Source of the DNA: an uncultured Roseburia sp.
GTDB lineage: Bacteria > Bacillota > Clostridia > Lachnospirales > Lachnospiraceae
Length of the DNA stretch: 9,275 nt
NCBI GenBank assembly: GCA_945928585.1
Contig: CAMENQ010000076.1
Location: 1 to 9,275, forward strand
Direction: 5' to 3'
This document shows, one piece after another, positions 1 through 6,654 of this stretch. The notes beneath the pieces are model-generated. The model was given only the letters and a program-made list of their open reading frames with translations. It was not told where the DNA came from and searched no databases. The position numbers were made by a program, and so were the translations under genes. How positions within the stretch are numbered: position 1 is the stretch's first letter; each line of letters begins with the position of its first letter.

Positions 1-758
1 CCTACTTCCTTATCCTCTGACCATCTTGGAGTCCATAAAACCCTAAAACCTTCATTATCATTTTTTTCAGATAATCTGTGTTTTATAAAATACTCCAACA
101 CAGGGTATCCAATATTTAAGGTTTTTCTATAACCTTTATTATGTGATATTTTAAATCTTTTTATATTAAATTCCTGACTTACGGAATTTTCTGCAAAAAA
201 CATATATACATTTCTAAAAAATATCTTACTTACACATACTTCTTTATCCTCATCCACCAGGAGATATCCATACACTAAATGACATATTTTAGAGTACTTT
301 GATACTTTTCCACTGCGATATTCCTTTGGAAGATATTGATCATACGGTCTTTGATAAAACACATAATCCGGCATCAATTCTTTCAAGTTATACCACATAC
401 CGTTATCATATGAATTTATTACATATTTTTCACCATACAATCCGCTAAAATATAGATATATTTTGTTATCAGGCTTATTTATATTATTTGGAACTGCCAG
501 TATTTTTACATCAAACCTTTCATCGTCAATCATCATTTCAAATACACTTTTCATCTTGTTCCACGCTTGTGGATACTGACACAAAAACAGTACCTTTACA
601 GTTCCCGATAAATTATGCCTTTTTTTTGACAACTTCTTCATTCTTAGATATGCCATATAATTTGAAATAAAAAAACCATTTCGATATATTTTTCCAAACA
701 GCTTTACAAATTTAGTATCAGAATATTTGTGATATATTTTTTTTAAAAAATCTATCAT
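1..758 (-). CDS. CDP-glycerol glycerophosphotransferase-family protein, partial (C-terminus beyond window)
   Basis: Translating the minus strand from ATG at 758-756 gives 252 codons with no stop before the window edge, so the 3' end is missing. The residues resemble the glycerophosphotransferase family that moves polyol-phosphate from CDP-alditols in teichoic acid and capsule synthesis: YQRPYDQYLP at about 135-144, ICHLVYGY at 158-165, GYPVLE at 217-222 and LWTPRWS at 241-247. The basic, amphipathic N-terminus (MIDFLKKIYHKY) fits peripheral membrane attachment. The start lies 2 nt after the flippase stop, behind an AGGAGAAAGG stretch inside the end of that gene, so the two are cotranscribed and probably coupled. 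It would act on the cytoplasmic face, adding a phosphoglycerol or related group to the glycan. Family call is fairly sure; the donor is not known. A different CMP- or CDP-linked donor made by the nucleotidyltransferase at 5322-6032 is possible. Confidence 0.8.
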   Translation of the reverse strand, partial: MIDFLKKIYHKYSDTKFVKLFGKIYRNGFFISNYMAYLRMKKLSKKRHNLSGTVKVLFLCQYPQAWNKMKSVFEMMIDDERFDVKILAVPNNINKPDNKIYLYFSGLYGEKYVINSYDNGMWYNLKELMPDYVFYQRPYDQYLPKEYRSGKVSKYSKICHLVYGYLLVDEDKEVCVSKIFFRNVYMFFAENSVSQEFNIKRFKISHNKGYRKTLNIGYPVLEYFIKHRLSEKNDNEGFRVLWTPRWSEDKEV

Positions 759-760
759 TA

Positions 761-2020
761 TCAACCAACCTTTCTCCTGTGTGTTTCTACAAATATCACA
801 ATCATCATAATTGCAACTATAATTCCCATTGCAATACCATAAATCATACCTGCTCCCCATATTTCATATCTGGTAACTATTCTGTCTATCAACAGCCAGT
901 CTATTATAACACCTGCACCATAAGCTATAATTATATACTTCTGCTTACGGATTATTGTAAGTATTACAACTAGAAATGATACCAACGCAGCCAGACCTCC
1001 AAAGCCTAACAGCAATAAAAACAAAATCCTATATGATTCAAGATTCACCCCATACATCCATCCTAATATATCTATACCAATAACTACACCGCCAAGCATA
1101 ATAACAAGTGTAAGTGCTATTATTATAGCCATCTGTTTTATCATTGTGGAAGTAAACTTTTTATACTTTTTTTCATTCCAAAGTATTCCCATATTTACTA
1201 TCATTGGTTTAAATATAAAACTGCTAAGCATATTTATTACAAAAATCGGCATAAACAATATACTGAATATAGTTTGGATTTCCTCTGATAAATTTCTGTC
1301 AATGGCATATTTAGGAGCATTTACAAGATAGTTATATAAAAAACCACCTAAACATATCGGAAGACATACCCACAAAAGTTTTACAACTCCTGTTTTTTTC
1401 AGCTTAAAAGTAATATCTTTAAAAAACCCAACTACCAAAAGATTCAGATACAGTGAAACAACTATTGCAGTTAAGGTGAACACTGCACATGAAACAGTCA
1501 GATTTTTAGTAATAATGTAGCTTATTCCAAAAGCTGCTGTCGCAATAAATATTCTTACTGACAATATCTTTGATGCCACATCGAGTCTCATGGATTTCTG
1601 CATTTCCCCATGAAATACATCCTCAAAATCATCTACAATTCTGTAGCCGCACAGCATTGCTATTATAAACAGCTTATTGCTGTCATACCCCTGATAAACT
1701 GCATAAGTCATACATATTATAATCATTGCAATAATAGACAGTATTCTTGATGAAAGATATGTTCCGAAAGAATACTCTTTTTTTATATCTGATACCTGAA
1801 AGCTCCTCATGCCGTAGCTTCCTATTGTTGCCATCATCTGCGTCAGTGTATATGCTATGGTAAAGACTCCTGCATCATATAAGCCGTTAACCCTTGTTAT
1901 AATCAGCAAAAGCACTGCTGACTGTAATGAATACTCAACGCTTGATATCAGATTCCATATTGCACTCTTTTTTAATATGTTTTTTTCATCTCCAAGAAAC
2001 CACTTTCTTAATCTCTTCAA
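761..2020 (-). CDS. Wzx-type polysaccharide flippase (MOP superfamily), TTG start
   Basis: A 419-residue, strongly hydrophobic protein with about 12 predicted membrane helices (roughly 20-42, 48-70, 88-108, 116-130, 152-172, 174-198, 213-232, 248-270, 294-318, 330-357, 361-380, 387-411). The N-terminal pattern of lysines, then AIWNL, then an early helix, and the NAPKYAIDR segment at 234-242, are typical of O-antigen and capsule repeat-unit translocases. It should flip an undecaprenyl-linked oligosaccharide from the inner to the outer membrane face. The start codon is TTG: AAGGAG lies 7 nt upstream and no ATG is available there. The Shine-Dalgarno sequence overlaps the stop codon of the acyltransferase gene upstream (11-nt gap), and the next gene begins 2 nt after this stop, so it sits inside one operon. 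Family call is firm; the substrate, presumably the amino-sugar-containing unit, is inferred from the neighbours. Confidence 0.88.
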   Translation of the reverse strand: MKRLRKWFLGDEKNILKKSAIWNLISSVEYSLQSAVLLLIITRVNGLYDAGVFTIAYTLTQMMATIGSYGMRSFQVSDIKKEYSFGTYLSSRILSIIAMIIICMTYAVYQGYDSNKLFIIAMLCGYRIVDDFEDVFHGEMQKSMRLDVASKILSVRIFIATAAFGISYIITKNLTVSCAVFTLTAIVVSLYLNLLVVGFFKDITFKLKKTGVVKLLWVCLPICLGGFLYNYLVNAPKYAIDRNLSEEIQTIFSILFMPIFVINMLSSFIFKPMIVNMGILWNEKKYKKFTSTMIKQMAIIIALTLVIMLGGVVIGIDILGWMYGVNLESYRILFLLLLGFGGLAALVSFLVVILTIIRKQKYIIIAYGAGVIIDWLLIDRIVTRYEIWGAGMIYGIAMGIIVAIMMIVIFVETHRRKVG

Positions 2021-2031
2021 CTGAATACTCC

Positions 2032-2541
2032 TTATATGTCAAACTCTTCTTTTAGTACAGAATACCAACGGATATCTTCAAGCCTGCCTTGTATAATCAG
2101 ATGCTTTCTGAATACCCCCTCCTCTTTAAAGCCACACTTATTATAAAATTTGTTGGCAGCAATATTCTTTGTCAATACATACAAATATATTTTTTCCAGT
2201 CCATACTCTTTAAAGCCAAGGTTAAGTATATCTTTAGTTGCCTCTTTTGCATATCCTTTTCCATGGGCCCTGCTTCTGGTAACTATTGCATATTCAGCAT
2301 TTTTATCTTTTCTGTTTATATTTTTCAGGCTGATTGTACCCATATATTCATCATGCTCATCTACAATTGCATAATGAAGGTTTTCACTATTTTCATTCTG
2401 TTCCATTGCCTTCTTTATAAAGTCTGAAACTTTGTCTTCAGTAAAATTTGCAAAGTCTGCCTGAAGGTTTGCAGTAACATTTTCATCATGCATCCATTCA
2501 TACATATATGGTAAATCTTTTATTTCCAGTTTTCTAATCAT
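2032..2541 (-). CDS. GNAT N-acyltransferase (RimJ/RimL/WecD-like), probable amino-sugar acetyltransferase
   Basis: A 169-residue Gcn5-related acyltransferase, taking ATG at 2541 as start. An in-frame GTG at 2550 would give 172 residues, but it lies inside the AAGGGTGA ribosome binding site of the ATG and is unlikely. The acetyl-CoA pyrophosphate loop is visible as RAHGKGYA at 91-98, followed by the family's C-terminal block with N126, AANKFYNKCGF at 128-138 and a basic FRKHL at 144-148. It lies directly after the ketoisomerase and aminotransferase genes (11 nt from the latter's stop), which suggests that it N-acylates the new 3-amino group of the dTDP sugar. Known FdtC and QdtC enzymes for this step are left-handed beta-helix (hexapeptide) proteins, so a GNAT here would be a non-homologous replacement, comparable in fold to WecD for 4-amino sugars. 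The donor may be acetyl-CoA or another acyl-CoA. Fold is firm; substrate is inferred from context. Confidence 0.85.
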   Translation of the reverse strand: MIRKLEIKDLPYMYEWMHDENVTANLQADFANFTEDKVSDFIKKAMEQNENSENLHYAIVDEHDEYMGTISLKNINRKDKNAEYAIVTRSRAHGKGYAKEATKDILNLGFKEYGLEKIYLYVLTKNIAANKFYNKCGFKEEGVFRKHLIIQGRLEDIRWYSVLKEEFDI

Positions 2542-2552
2542 AATAATCACCC

Positions 2553-3641
2553 TTAAAATTCATTAATGCAGTCAATAACATACTGTATCTCCCCGTCTGT
2601 CATTCCCGGATACAGAGGTATGCTAAGTTCGGTATCACATATTTTTTCTGCTAATGGATATGCACCTTTTTTTAATACCATATCCTTATATGCCTCCTGT
2701 AAATGTATGGCTGTCGGATAGTGAATCAATGTGTGTATACCCTTTTCCTCAAGATACTTCTGTAACTCATTTCTTTCATCTGACAATACAGGAAATATAT
2801 GATATACGTTTTCTTTTGTATATAATGGTAATGTTATTTTTTTATTTTTAATTCCATTATAATATTTATCTGCTATTGCCTGCCTTTCCTCTGTCCATTT
2901 GTCTAAATTTTTTAGTTTTACTGACAAAAATGCTGCCTGCAATTCATCAAGTCTGGAATTAACACCTTTATATTCATGCTTATACTTTATCTTTGAACCA
3001 TAGTTTCCTAATGCCCTTACCTTTTCTGCAAGCTCCCTGTCATTAGTCGTGACTGCTCCTGCGTCTCCCAATGCGCCCAGATTTTTCCCAGGATAAAAGC
3101 TGAATGCCCCTGCATCTCCCCATGCACCTGCTTTTACACCATTTCTTTGAGCACCATGAGCCTGTGCTGAATCTTCGAACACTTTAAGACTGTGTTTTCT
3201 TGCTATCTCTATAATTTTTTCCATATCGGCTAATCTTCCATACAGATGAACAACCATAATTGCCTTTGTTCTTGAGGTTATCTTTTCTTCTATTAAATCA
3301 GGATTTATAAGAAGCGTATTTATATCAGGCTCCACAAATACCGGAACTGCTCCAACATAGCTTATGGCTAATACTGTAGCTATAAATGTATTTGACGGCA
3401 CAATAACTTCATCACCCTCACCTATATCGCATGCCTGTAAAATAAGTCTTAATGCATCCAGGCCATTACCTACTCCTACACAATACTTTGTTCCGCAATA
3501 CTCTGCATATTCTTTCTCAAACTTTTCAAGCTTTTTTCCCTGAATAAACCACTGGCTGTCAAAAACCTCCTGATAGCATGCTGCAAGTTCTTTTTCCAAC
3601 GGTTTATGCATTCTCGCAAAATCTGTATATTTTATATTCAT
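2553..3641 (-). CDS. dTDP-3-oxo-6-deoxyhexose 3-aminotransferase (DegT/DnrJ/EryC1; FdtB/QdtB type)
   Basis: A 362-residue PLP-dependent sugar aminotransferase, normal length for the DegT/DnrJ/EryC1/StrS family. Visible features are GNGLDAL at 58-64 for cofactor phosphate binding, [10 protein letters not shown] at 155-164 with D157 contacting the pyridine nitrogen, and [12 protein letters not shown] at 182-193 with K186 as the Schiff-base lysine. [10 protein letters not shown] lies at 228-237 and [10 protein letters not shown] near 306-315, both typical of the 3-aminotransferase branch (FdtB, QdtB, TylB, DesV). It should use glutamate to aminate C3 of the 3-keto sugar made by the preceding ketoisomerase. 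Its ATG overlaps the ketoisomerase stop by 4 nt (ATGA), with AAGGAG 7 nt upstream, so translation is coupled and the two enzymes act in sequence. It is confidently a sugar 3- or 4-aminotransferase; C3 specificity comes from the ketoisomerase neighbour. Confidence 0.9.
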   Translation of the reverse strand: MNIKYTDFARMHKPLEKELAACYQEVFDSQWFIQGKKLEKFEKEYAEYCGTKYCVGVGNGLDALRLILQACDIGEGDEVIVPSNTFIATVLAISYVGAVPVFVEPDINTLLINPDLIEEKITSRTKAIMVVHLYGRLADMEKIIEIARKHSLKVFEDSAQAHGAQRNGVKAGAWGDAGAFSFYPGKNLGALGDAGAVTTNDRELAEKVRALGNYGSKIKYKHEYKGVNSRLDELQAAFLSVKLKNLDKWTEERQAIADKYYNGIKNKKITLPLYTKENVYHIFPVLSDERNELQKYLEEKGIHTLIHYPTAIHLQEAYKDMVLKKGAYPLAEKICDTELSIPLYPGMTDGEIQYVIDCINEF

Positions 3642-4045
3642 TTCTTTTCTCCTTGTATATATTGAATAAATTCGTCGTAATTCCTAATATAATCTGCTTC
3701 ATCATATAATTCAGATGCCAGCACCATAAGAACTGCATCCTCTGAAAAATCAAACATTTCTCTCCATATATGTGAATCTATTATAAGACCTTTATTAGGT
3801 CTGTCCAGAAGAACCTCAGCCTTTTCTGTTCCGTCGTCAAGCAGTATCTTACAGCTTCCTTTCACACATATAAGTATCTGTTTTAAGCACTTATGTGCAT
3901 GGAAACCTCTCCTGACTCCATGTACTGTATCAAACATATAGTAAACACGTTTTATCTCAAATGGTATATTTTTCATCTGTTCTAATGAAATCAATGTACC
4001 TCTTTCGTCACCGTGTTCTTCTAACTGCACTATCTTTACTTCCAT
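3638..4045 (-). CDS. dTDP-4-oxo-6-deoxyglucose 3,4-ketoisomerase (FdtA/QdtA cupin family)
   Basis: A 135-residue single-domain cupin, the usual size for FdtA and QdtA and matching the C-terminal domain of WxcM. The signature RRGFHAHK (45-52) holds the two conserved active-site histidines, H49 and H51. LLDDG (68-72), [16 protein letters not shown] (86-101) and [18 protein letters not shown] (109-126) complete the family pattern. It would convert dTDP-4-keto-6-deoxy-D-glucose into the 3-keto epimer used by the aminotransferase whose start overlaps its stop. Residues recalled to separate the galacto-forming (FdtA) from the gluco-forming (QdtA) enzyme are mixed here: Arg in ERG at position 15 as in FdtA, but Arg in WRE at position 95 as in QdtA. 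Fuc3N versus Qui3N is therefore left open and no symbol is given. The gene starts 14 nt after the glycosyltransferase stop, behind an AAGAGGAA site. Confidence 0.92.
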   Translation of the reverse strand: MEVKIVQLEEHGDERGTLISLEQMKNIPFEIKRVYYMFDTVHGVRRGFHAHKCLKQILICVKGSCKILLDDGTEKAEVLLDRPNKGLIIDSHIWREMFDFSEDAVLMVLASELYDEADYIRNYDEFIQYIQGEKK

Positions 4046-4059
4046 AAAAATTCCTCTTT

Positions 4060-4995
4060 CTATTTCTTTTTATCGTTTACTTTCTCCTGCCATTTTACCA
4101 ATAAAAAAAATGGAAAATATTTTATCCTTGCAAATGCTCTTTGCCTTCCTGTCAATTTTTCCCATCTTGCCTGCGACATATAAAAGTTCAGACCGGCACG
4201 CTTCATACAGTTATAAACCGGCTGAAATATACCGAACCTTTTATCATATGGAAATATATATTTATCATATATTACCATCATATCCTTCATAAACATTTCT
4301 CCGTATCTTCCGCCACTTGATACTCCTGACATCCTGTAATCTATAAGCACCTCATCTATATATCCAAACTTCACTCCACGCATTGTTAAATACAGCCAAT
4401 ACGGATAATCCTCTATAAGTCTTGTGTCCTCCGGAAACAGTCCGTTTTCTTCAAATAATTTTCTGTCAATTATCCATGCAGGTGCCGGAAGAAAATTTCT
4501 CTTAAATAGTCTTTTTCTTGTATCTTCAATGGTATAGCTTTTAAGCATATCATAATTTGATTCACATGCTAAAAGTTCATATTTGTAACTGCCATCCGGA
4601 GTTACTCCGCGTATCTTTGCAAAGGCAATATATACATCACTGTTTTCCATATATTCAACATATTTATCCAGCGCATCATCACATGATAATCTGTCTTCTG
4701 CTGACAACACCTTTATATATCTGCCTTTTGTTCTTTTAATTGCACTGTTTATGTTTTTAACAGTTCCTCCATTTACCTCTATGGCGTTAATTACAGTATT
4801 TTTTATATTATCCCTTTTATTGCTTTCTATATAGTTTTCGATTTTACTGATGTTTTCAGCAAAATCAGGCGTTCCGTCATCTGAAATTACAATCTCTATA
4901 TTATCATATTTTTGAGACAGCACACTCTCAAGTGTTTCATATATTCCCTCAATATTTTTATATGATAATATAATTACTGATACCATTTCTTTCAT
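4060..4995 (-). CDS. Family 2 (GT-A) glycosyltransferase, first gene of the second minus-strand unit
   Basis: A 311-residue inverting GT2 enzyme. The N-terminal nucleotide-binding half shows SVIILSYKN (6-14), VISDDGT (36-42) with D39/D40, and NGGTVKNINSAI (75-86). The metal-binding DxD position reads SAED (98-101), a common GT2 variant. LIEDYPYWLYL (193-203) supplies the likely catalytic base D196 in the family's ED-Y-W motif. The basic, aromatic C-terminus (FPFFLLVKW, about 294-302) may bind the membrane surface but is not a convincing membrane helix. It probably adds one sugar to the lipid-linked repeat unit in the cytoplasm; donor and acceptor cannot be told from sequence. ATG at 4995 has GAGGAAG close upstream. 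A strong promoter at 5080-5108 and a terminator before it (5273-5296) make it the first gene of an operon running to the left edge. Confidence 0.9.
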   Translation of the reverse strand: MKEMVSVIILSYKNIEGIYETLESVLSQKYDNIEIVISDDGTPDFAENISKIENYIESNKRDNIKNTVINAIEVNGGTVKNINSAIKRTKGRYIKVLSAEDRLSCDDALDKYVEYMENSDVYIAFAKIRGVTPDGSYKYELLACESNYDMLKSYTIEDTRKRLFKRNFLPAPAWIIDRKLFEENGLFPEDTRLIEDYPYWLYLTMRGVKFGYIDEVLIDYRMSGVSSGGRYGEMFMKDMMVIYDKYIFPYDKRFGIFQPVYNCMKRAGLNFYMSQARWEKLTGRQRAFARIKYFPFFLLVKWQEKVNDKKK

Positions 4996-5079
4996 TTTTC
5001 TTCCTCTTTATCAATATTTCTATTCGTATATTGCATCTCCTAAATATTCCAAGTCGTGTTATTTATCAGTTTCCACAAC

Positions 5080-5108
5080 ATTATATGACAATCCATACTA
5101 ATTTGCAA
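5080..5108 (-). promoter_or_regulatory. Strong sigma-A-type promoter for the glycosyltransferase/amino-sugar operon
   Basis: On the minus strand TTGCAA (5108-5103) and a perfect TATAAT (5085-5080) are separated by exactly 17 nt. The expected transcription start is near 5073, giving a leader of about 78 nt before the ATG at 4995. It lies downstream of an intrinsic terminator for the previous unit, which supports independent transcription. The -35 hexamer sits in the partial palindrome ATTTGCAA, a string also found in the 7781-7800 palindrome. Confidence 0.8.
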
Positions 5109-5264
5109 GCTTAAAAAGTCACCTCTTTCTAATAAAAAAACACTAAATGGATTTACAGTCATTATTCTTCTTGTAAAAGCATGCCACAAACTATATTTAT
5201 CAAAGCTTTTGCTTCTTGTGACACCAAGGAAAACTTTTCTAAAAATATGTACCTTATAATACAT

Positions 5265-5296
5265 ATTCAAAAATACCCTGCATTACTGCAGGGTAT
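5265..5296 (-). terminator. Intrinsic terminator after the nucleotidyltransferase gene
   Basis: A perfect 10-bp stem (ATACCCTGCA at 5273-5282 pairing with TGCAGGGTAT at 5287-5296) closes a 4-nt loop. Read on the minus strand the stem is followed by TTTTTGAATA, a short U-tract. It begins 25 nt after the nucleotidyltransferase stop, the right place to end the three-gene unit. On the plus strand there is no T-run after the stem, so it is directional. Confidence 0.88.
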
Positions 5297-5321
5297 CCCC
5301 TTTATTACAATAACATATTTA

Positions 5322-6032
5322 TTAATATTCCTTTACATGAATATTCTTAGCATGAATTAAATCACTAACGCAATCTACTTCTGTCCAATCATAATCGCAA
5401 ATGTCCTTATAAAACAATTTAAAATCTTCTTTAAATATCAACTGTACCAATGCATTTTCATACCACTGGTCATAGTAGCCTTCCTCCACCATCAAATCCA
5501 TCTCTTCACGCATACGTAATGCGCTTGTACGGTCCAGTTTAGTAATACCTGCATACTCACCAAAATAGCTGTCTAAATCTTTACTCATAACAAGCACATT
5601 CTCATCTGAAATTTCGACATTATAATCTCCATTATTTTTTATAGAACTGTCTAATAGCACCATTGCTCTATCAGTTGGCATACAGACAATATCACGAACC
5701 AGTTCGTCAGACATAACAATATCTCCATCTATCAATACTATATTCTCTGCATCAAGATGATTTCTGGCAAACCACAATGATGCAATTGAATTAGTAACTT
5801 CATAAAACGGATTATTTATAAATGTTACACCTTCCAGTTCCGCCTCTATAGATTTATGCATATGTCCTGTAACAACAACAATGTCCGCCTCTTTATCATG
5901 CTTTTTAATTAAATCAACCATTCTTTTAATAACTGTCGTTTTCTTATCCAGCTTAAACATTGACTTTGGACTTTGAAAGGTTAATGGTTGTAATCTGCTT
6001 CCTTTACCGGCTACCATAAATATATATTTCAT
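5322..6032 (-). CDS. LicC/PntC-like nucleotidyltransferase (probable CTP:phospho- or phosphono-compound cytidylyltransferase)
   Basis: A 236-residue single-domain nucleotidyltransferase. VAGKGSRLQPLT (7-18) is the NTP-binding loop, K23 lies in the following SPKSMFKL segment, NNPFYEVTNSIASLWFAR (73-90) is the base- and substrate-side motif, IDGDIV (101-106) gives metal ligands D102/D104, and WTEVDCVSDL (216-225) gives the second metal-site D220. The NPFY-x-VTNSIASLW block is characteristic of small cytidylyltransferases acting on phosphocholine, inositol phosphate or aminoethylphosphonate rather than of sugar-1-phosphate enzymes such as RmlA. It would make a CMP- or CDP-activated head group from CTP. 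Neighbouring a PhnW-like transaminase, it recalls the reported PntC-AEP transaminase fusion of Treponema, here as separate genes. AGGAGG lies 8 nt before the ATG. The gene ends the first unit; a terminator follows. Substrate is inferred; cytidylyltransferase class is likely. Confidence 0.82.
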   Translation of the reverse strand: MKYIFMVAGKGSRLQPLTFQSPKSMFKLDKKTTVIKRMVDLIKKHDKEADIVVVTGHMHKSIEAELEGVTFINNPFYEVTNSIASLWFARNHLDAENIVLIDGDIVMSDELVRDIVCMPTDRAMVLLDSSIKNNGDYNVEISDENVLVMSKDLDSYFGEYAGITKLDRTSALRMREEMDLMVEEGYYDQWYENALVQLIFKEDFKLFYKDICDYDWTEVDCVSDLIHAKNIHVKEY

Positions 6033-6076
6033 ATTTTATTCCTCCTAGTTCTGCTCATATACTCTTATTTTGATTT

Positions 6077-6634
6077 TCATTCTTTCTCCTCCTGCCAAAG
6101 CAAAAGACCTATTCGCATCATTTGTTTATCAGTTGGAAACACTATATTAATACCGTACTGTTTAGCACTTTTTACTACATTCACCCCTGTTGCTTCCAAA
6201 GGACTTCTTGACATATACGGATTGTTGCATTTTTCTTTGCCACATCCTCCTTTACACAGCTTACATGAACCTGCTATAAATGAAATTGCATTTGAACTGT
6301 TATTCTGCCACATCCACTTTTCCATTGACAGTAAAAGCTTATGAAGCGTAACGCTGGATTCATTCCGAATAATATCATACTCTCCCTTATCCTTAATATC
6401 ATACTTTAATGCAACAAACATACCGCAGTCATACTCTGTCATCATTTTAGGATAATCAATATTCGGAAGATTTGGCGGACACCGCCAGTTATTATTATAT
6501 TTCCCACAATAATAGCAGTTCATTTTAACATTTTCTTCAAATATGAGTTTTGAAGGCTCAATAAAAACACCTTCGGCAGCATTACAACTTTTATGAAGAA
6601 AATCCAACAAATTTTCTCTTTCCTCGCTTCTCAA
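6077..6634 (-). CDS. DUF2284 cysteine-rich putative metal-binding protein, TTG start
   Basis: A 185-residue protein matching the DUF2284 pattern, whose function is unknown. Nine cysteines fall in two groups: C40-x2-C43-x8-C52 in NCYYCGKYNNNWRCPPN plus C70, and C124-x2-C127-x3-C131-x4-C136 in the SCKLCKGGCGKEKC segment. SPLEATGVNVVKSAKQYGI (144-162) follows, as usual in this family. The arrangement suggests bound iron-sulfur cluster(s) or zinc. No signal peptide or membrane helix is seen, so it is probably cytosolic. The only workable start is TTG at 6634, 8 nt after GGAGG; the in-frame upstream codon is a stop, and the two ATGs just before it are in another frame. It lies 20 nt after the transaminase stop and 44 nt before the nucleotidyltransferase, inside one unit, so a step in preparing or modifying the small head group is plausible but unproven. 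Confidence 0.85.
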   Translation of the reverse strand: MRSEERENLLDFLHKSCNAAEGVFIEPSKLIFEENVKMNCYYCGKYNNNWRCPPNLPNIDYPKMMTEYDCGMFVALKYDIKDKGEYDIIRNESSVTLHKLLLSMEKWMWQNNSSNAISFIAGSCKLCKGGCGKEKCNNPYMSRSPLEATGVNVVKSAKQYGINIVFPTDKQMMRIGLLLWQEEKE

Positions 6635-6654
6635 TCATCATACCTCCAGTATTT

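Larger units (their letters stand above)
4996..5321. other. Inter-operon region: terminator, promoter and leader, no convincing gene
   Basis: This 326-nt gap separates the two minus-strand units. Reading leftwards it holds the intrinsic terminator, about 160 nt with no recognised element, the TTGCAA-17-TATAAT promoter and a leader of about 78 nt. A 76-codon minus-strand open frame (5270-5040) spans it, but it has no ribosome binding site, runs straight through the promoter and resembles no family I recognise, so it is not called. Within the leader, AGGAG (5041-5037) directly abuts an ATG (5036) that opens a 14-codon frame ending in an ATGA overlap with the glycosyltransferase start. Confidence 0.7.

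Noticed and set aside
2089..2427. 112-codon plus-strand open frame (and a 74-codon one nested in the same region)
   Set aside because: Both lie entirely antisense to the GNAT gene, which has clear acetyl-CoA motifs, and they show no Shine-Dalgarno or family signature.
2548..2550. GTG as start of the GNAT gene
   Set aside because: It lies within the AAGGGTGA ribosome binding site of the ATG three codons downstream, which has better spacing.
5040..5270. 76-codon minus-strand open frame between the two operons
   Set aside because: It has no ribosome binding site, starts next to the terminator, contains the whole TTGCAA/TATAAT promoter in its reading frame, and its translation resembles no family I know.
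5322..6032. Identification of the nucleotidyltransferase as RmlA (dTDP-glucose pyrophosphorylase)
   Set aside because: It is shorter (236 residues) than RmlA and carries the NNPFYEVTNS block typical of small cytidylyltransferases, so dTDP-glucose supply must come from elsewhere.
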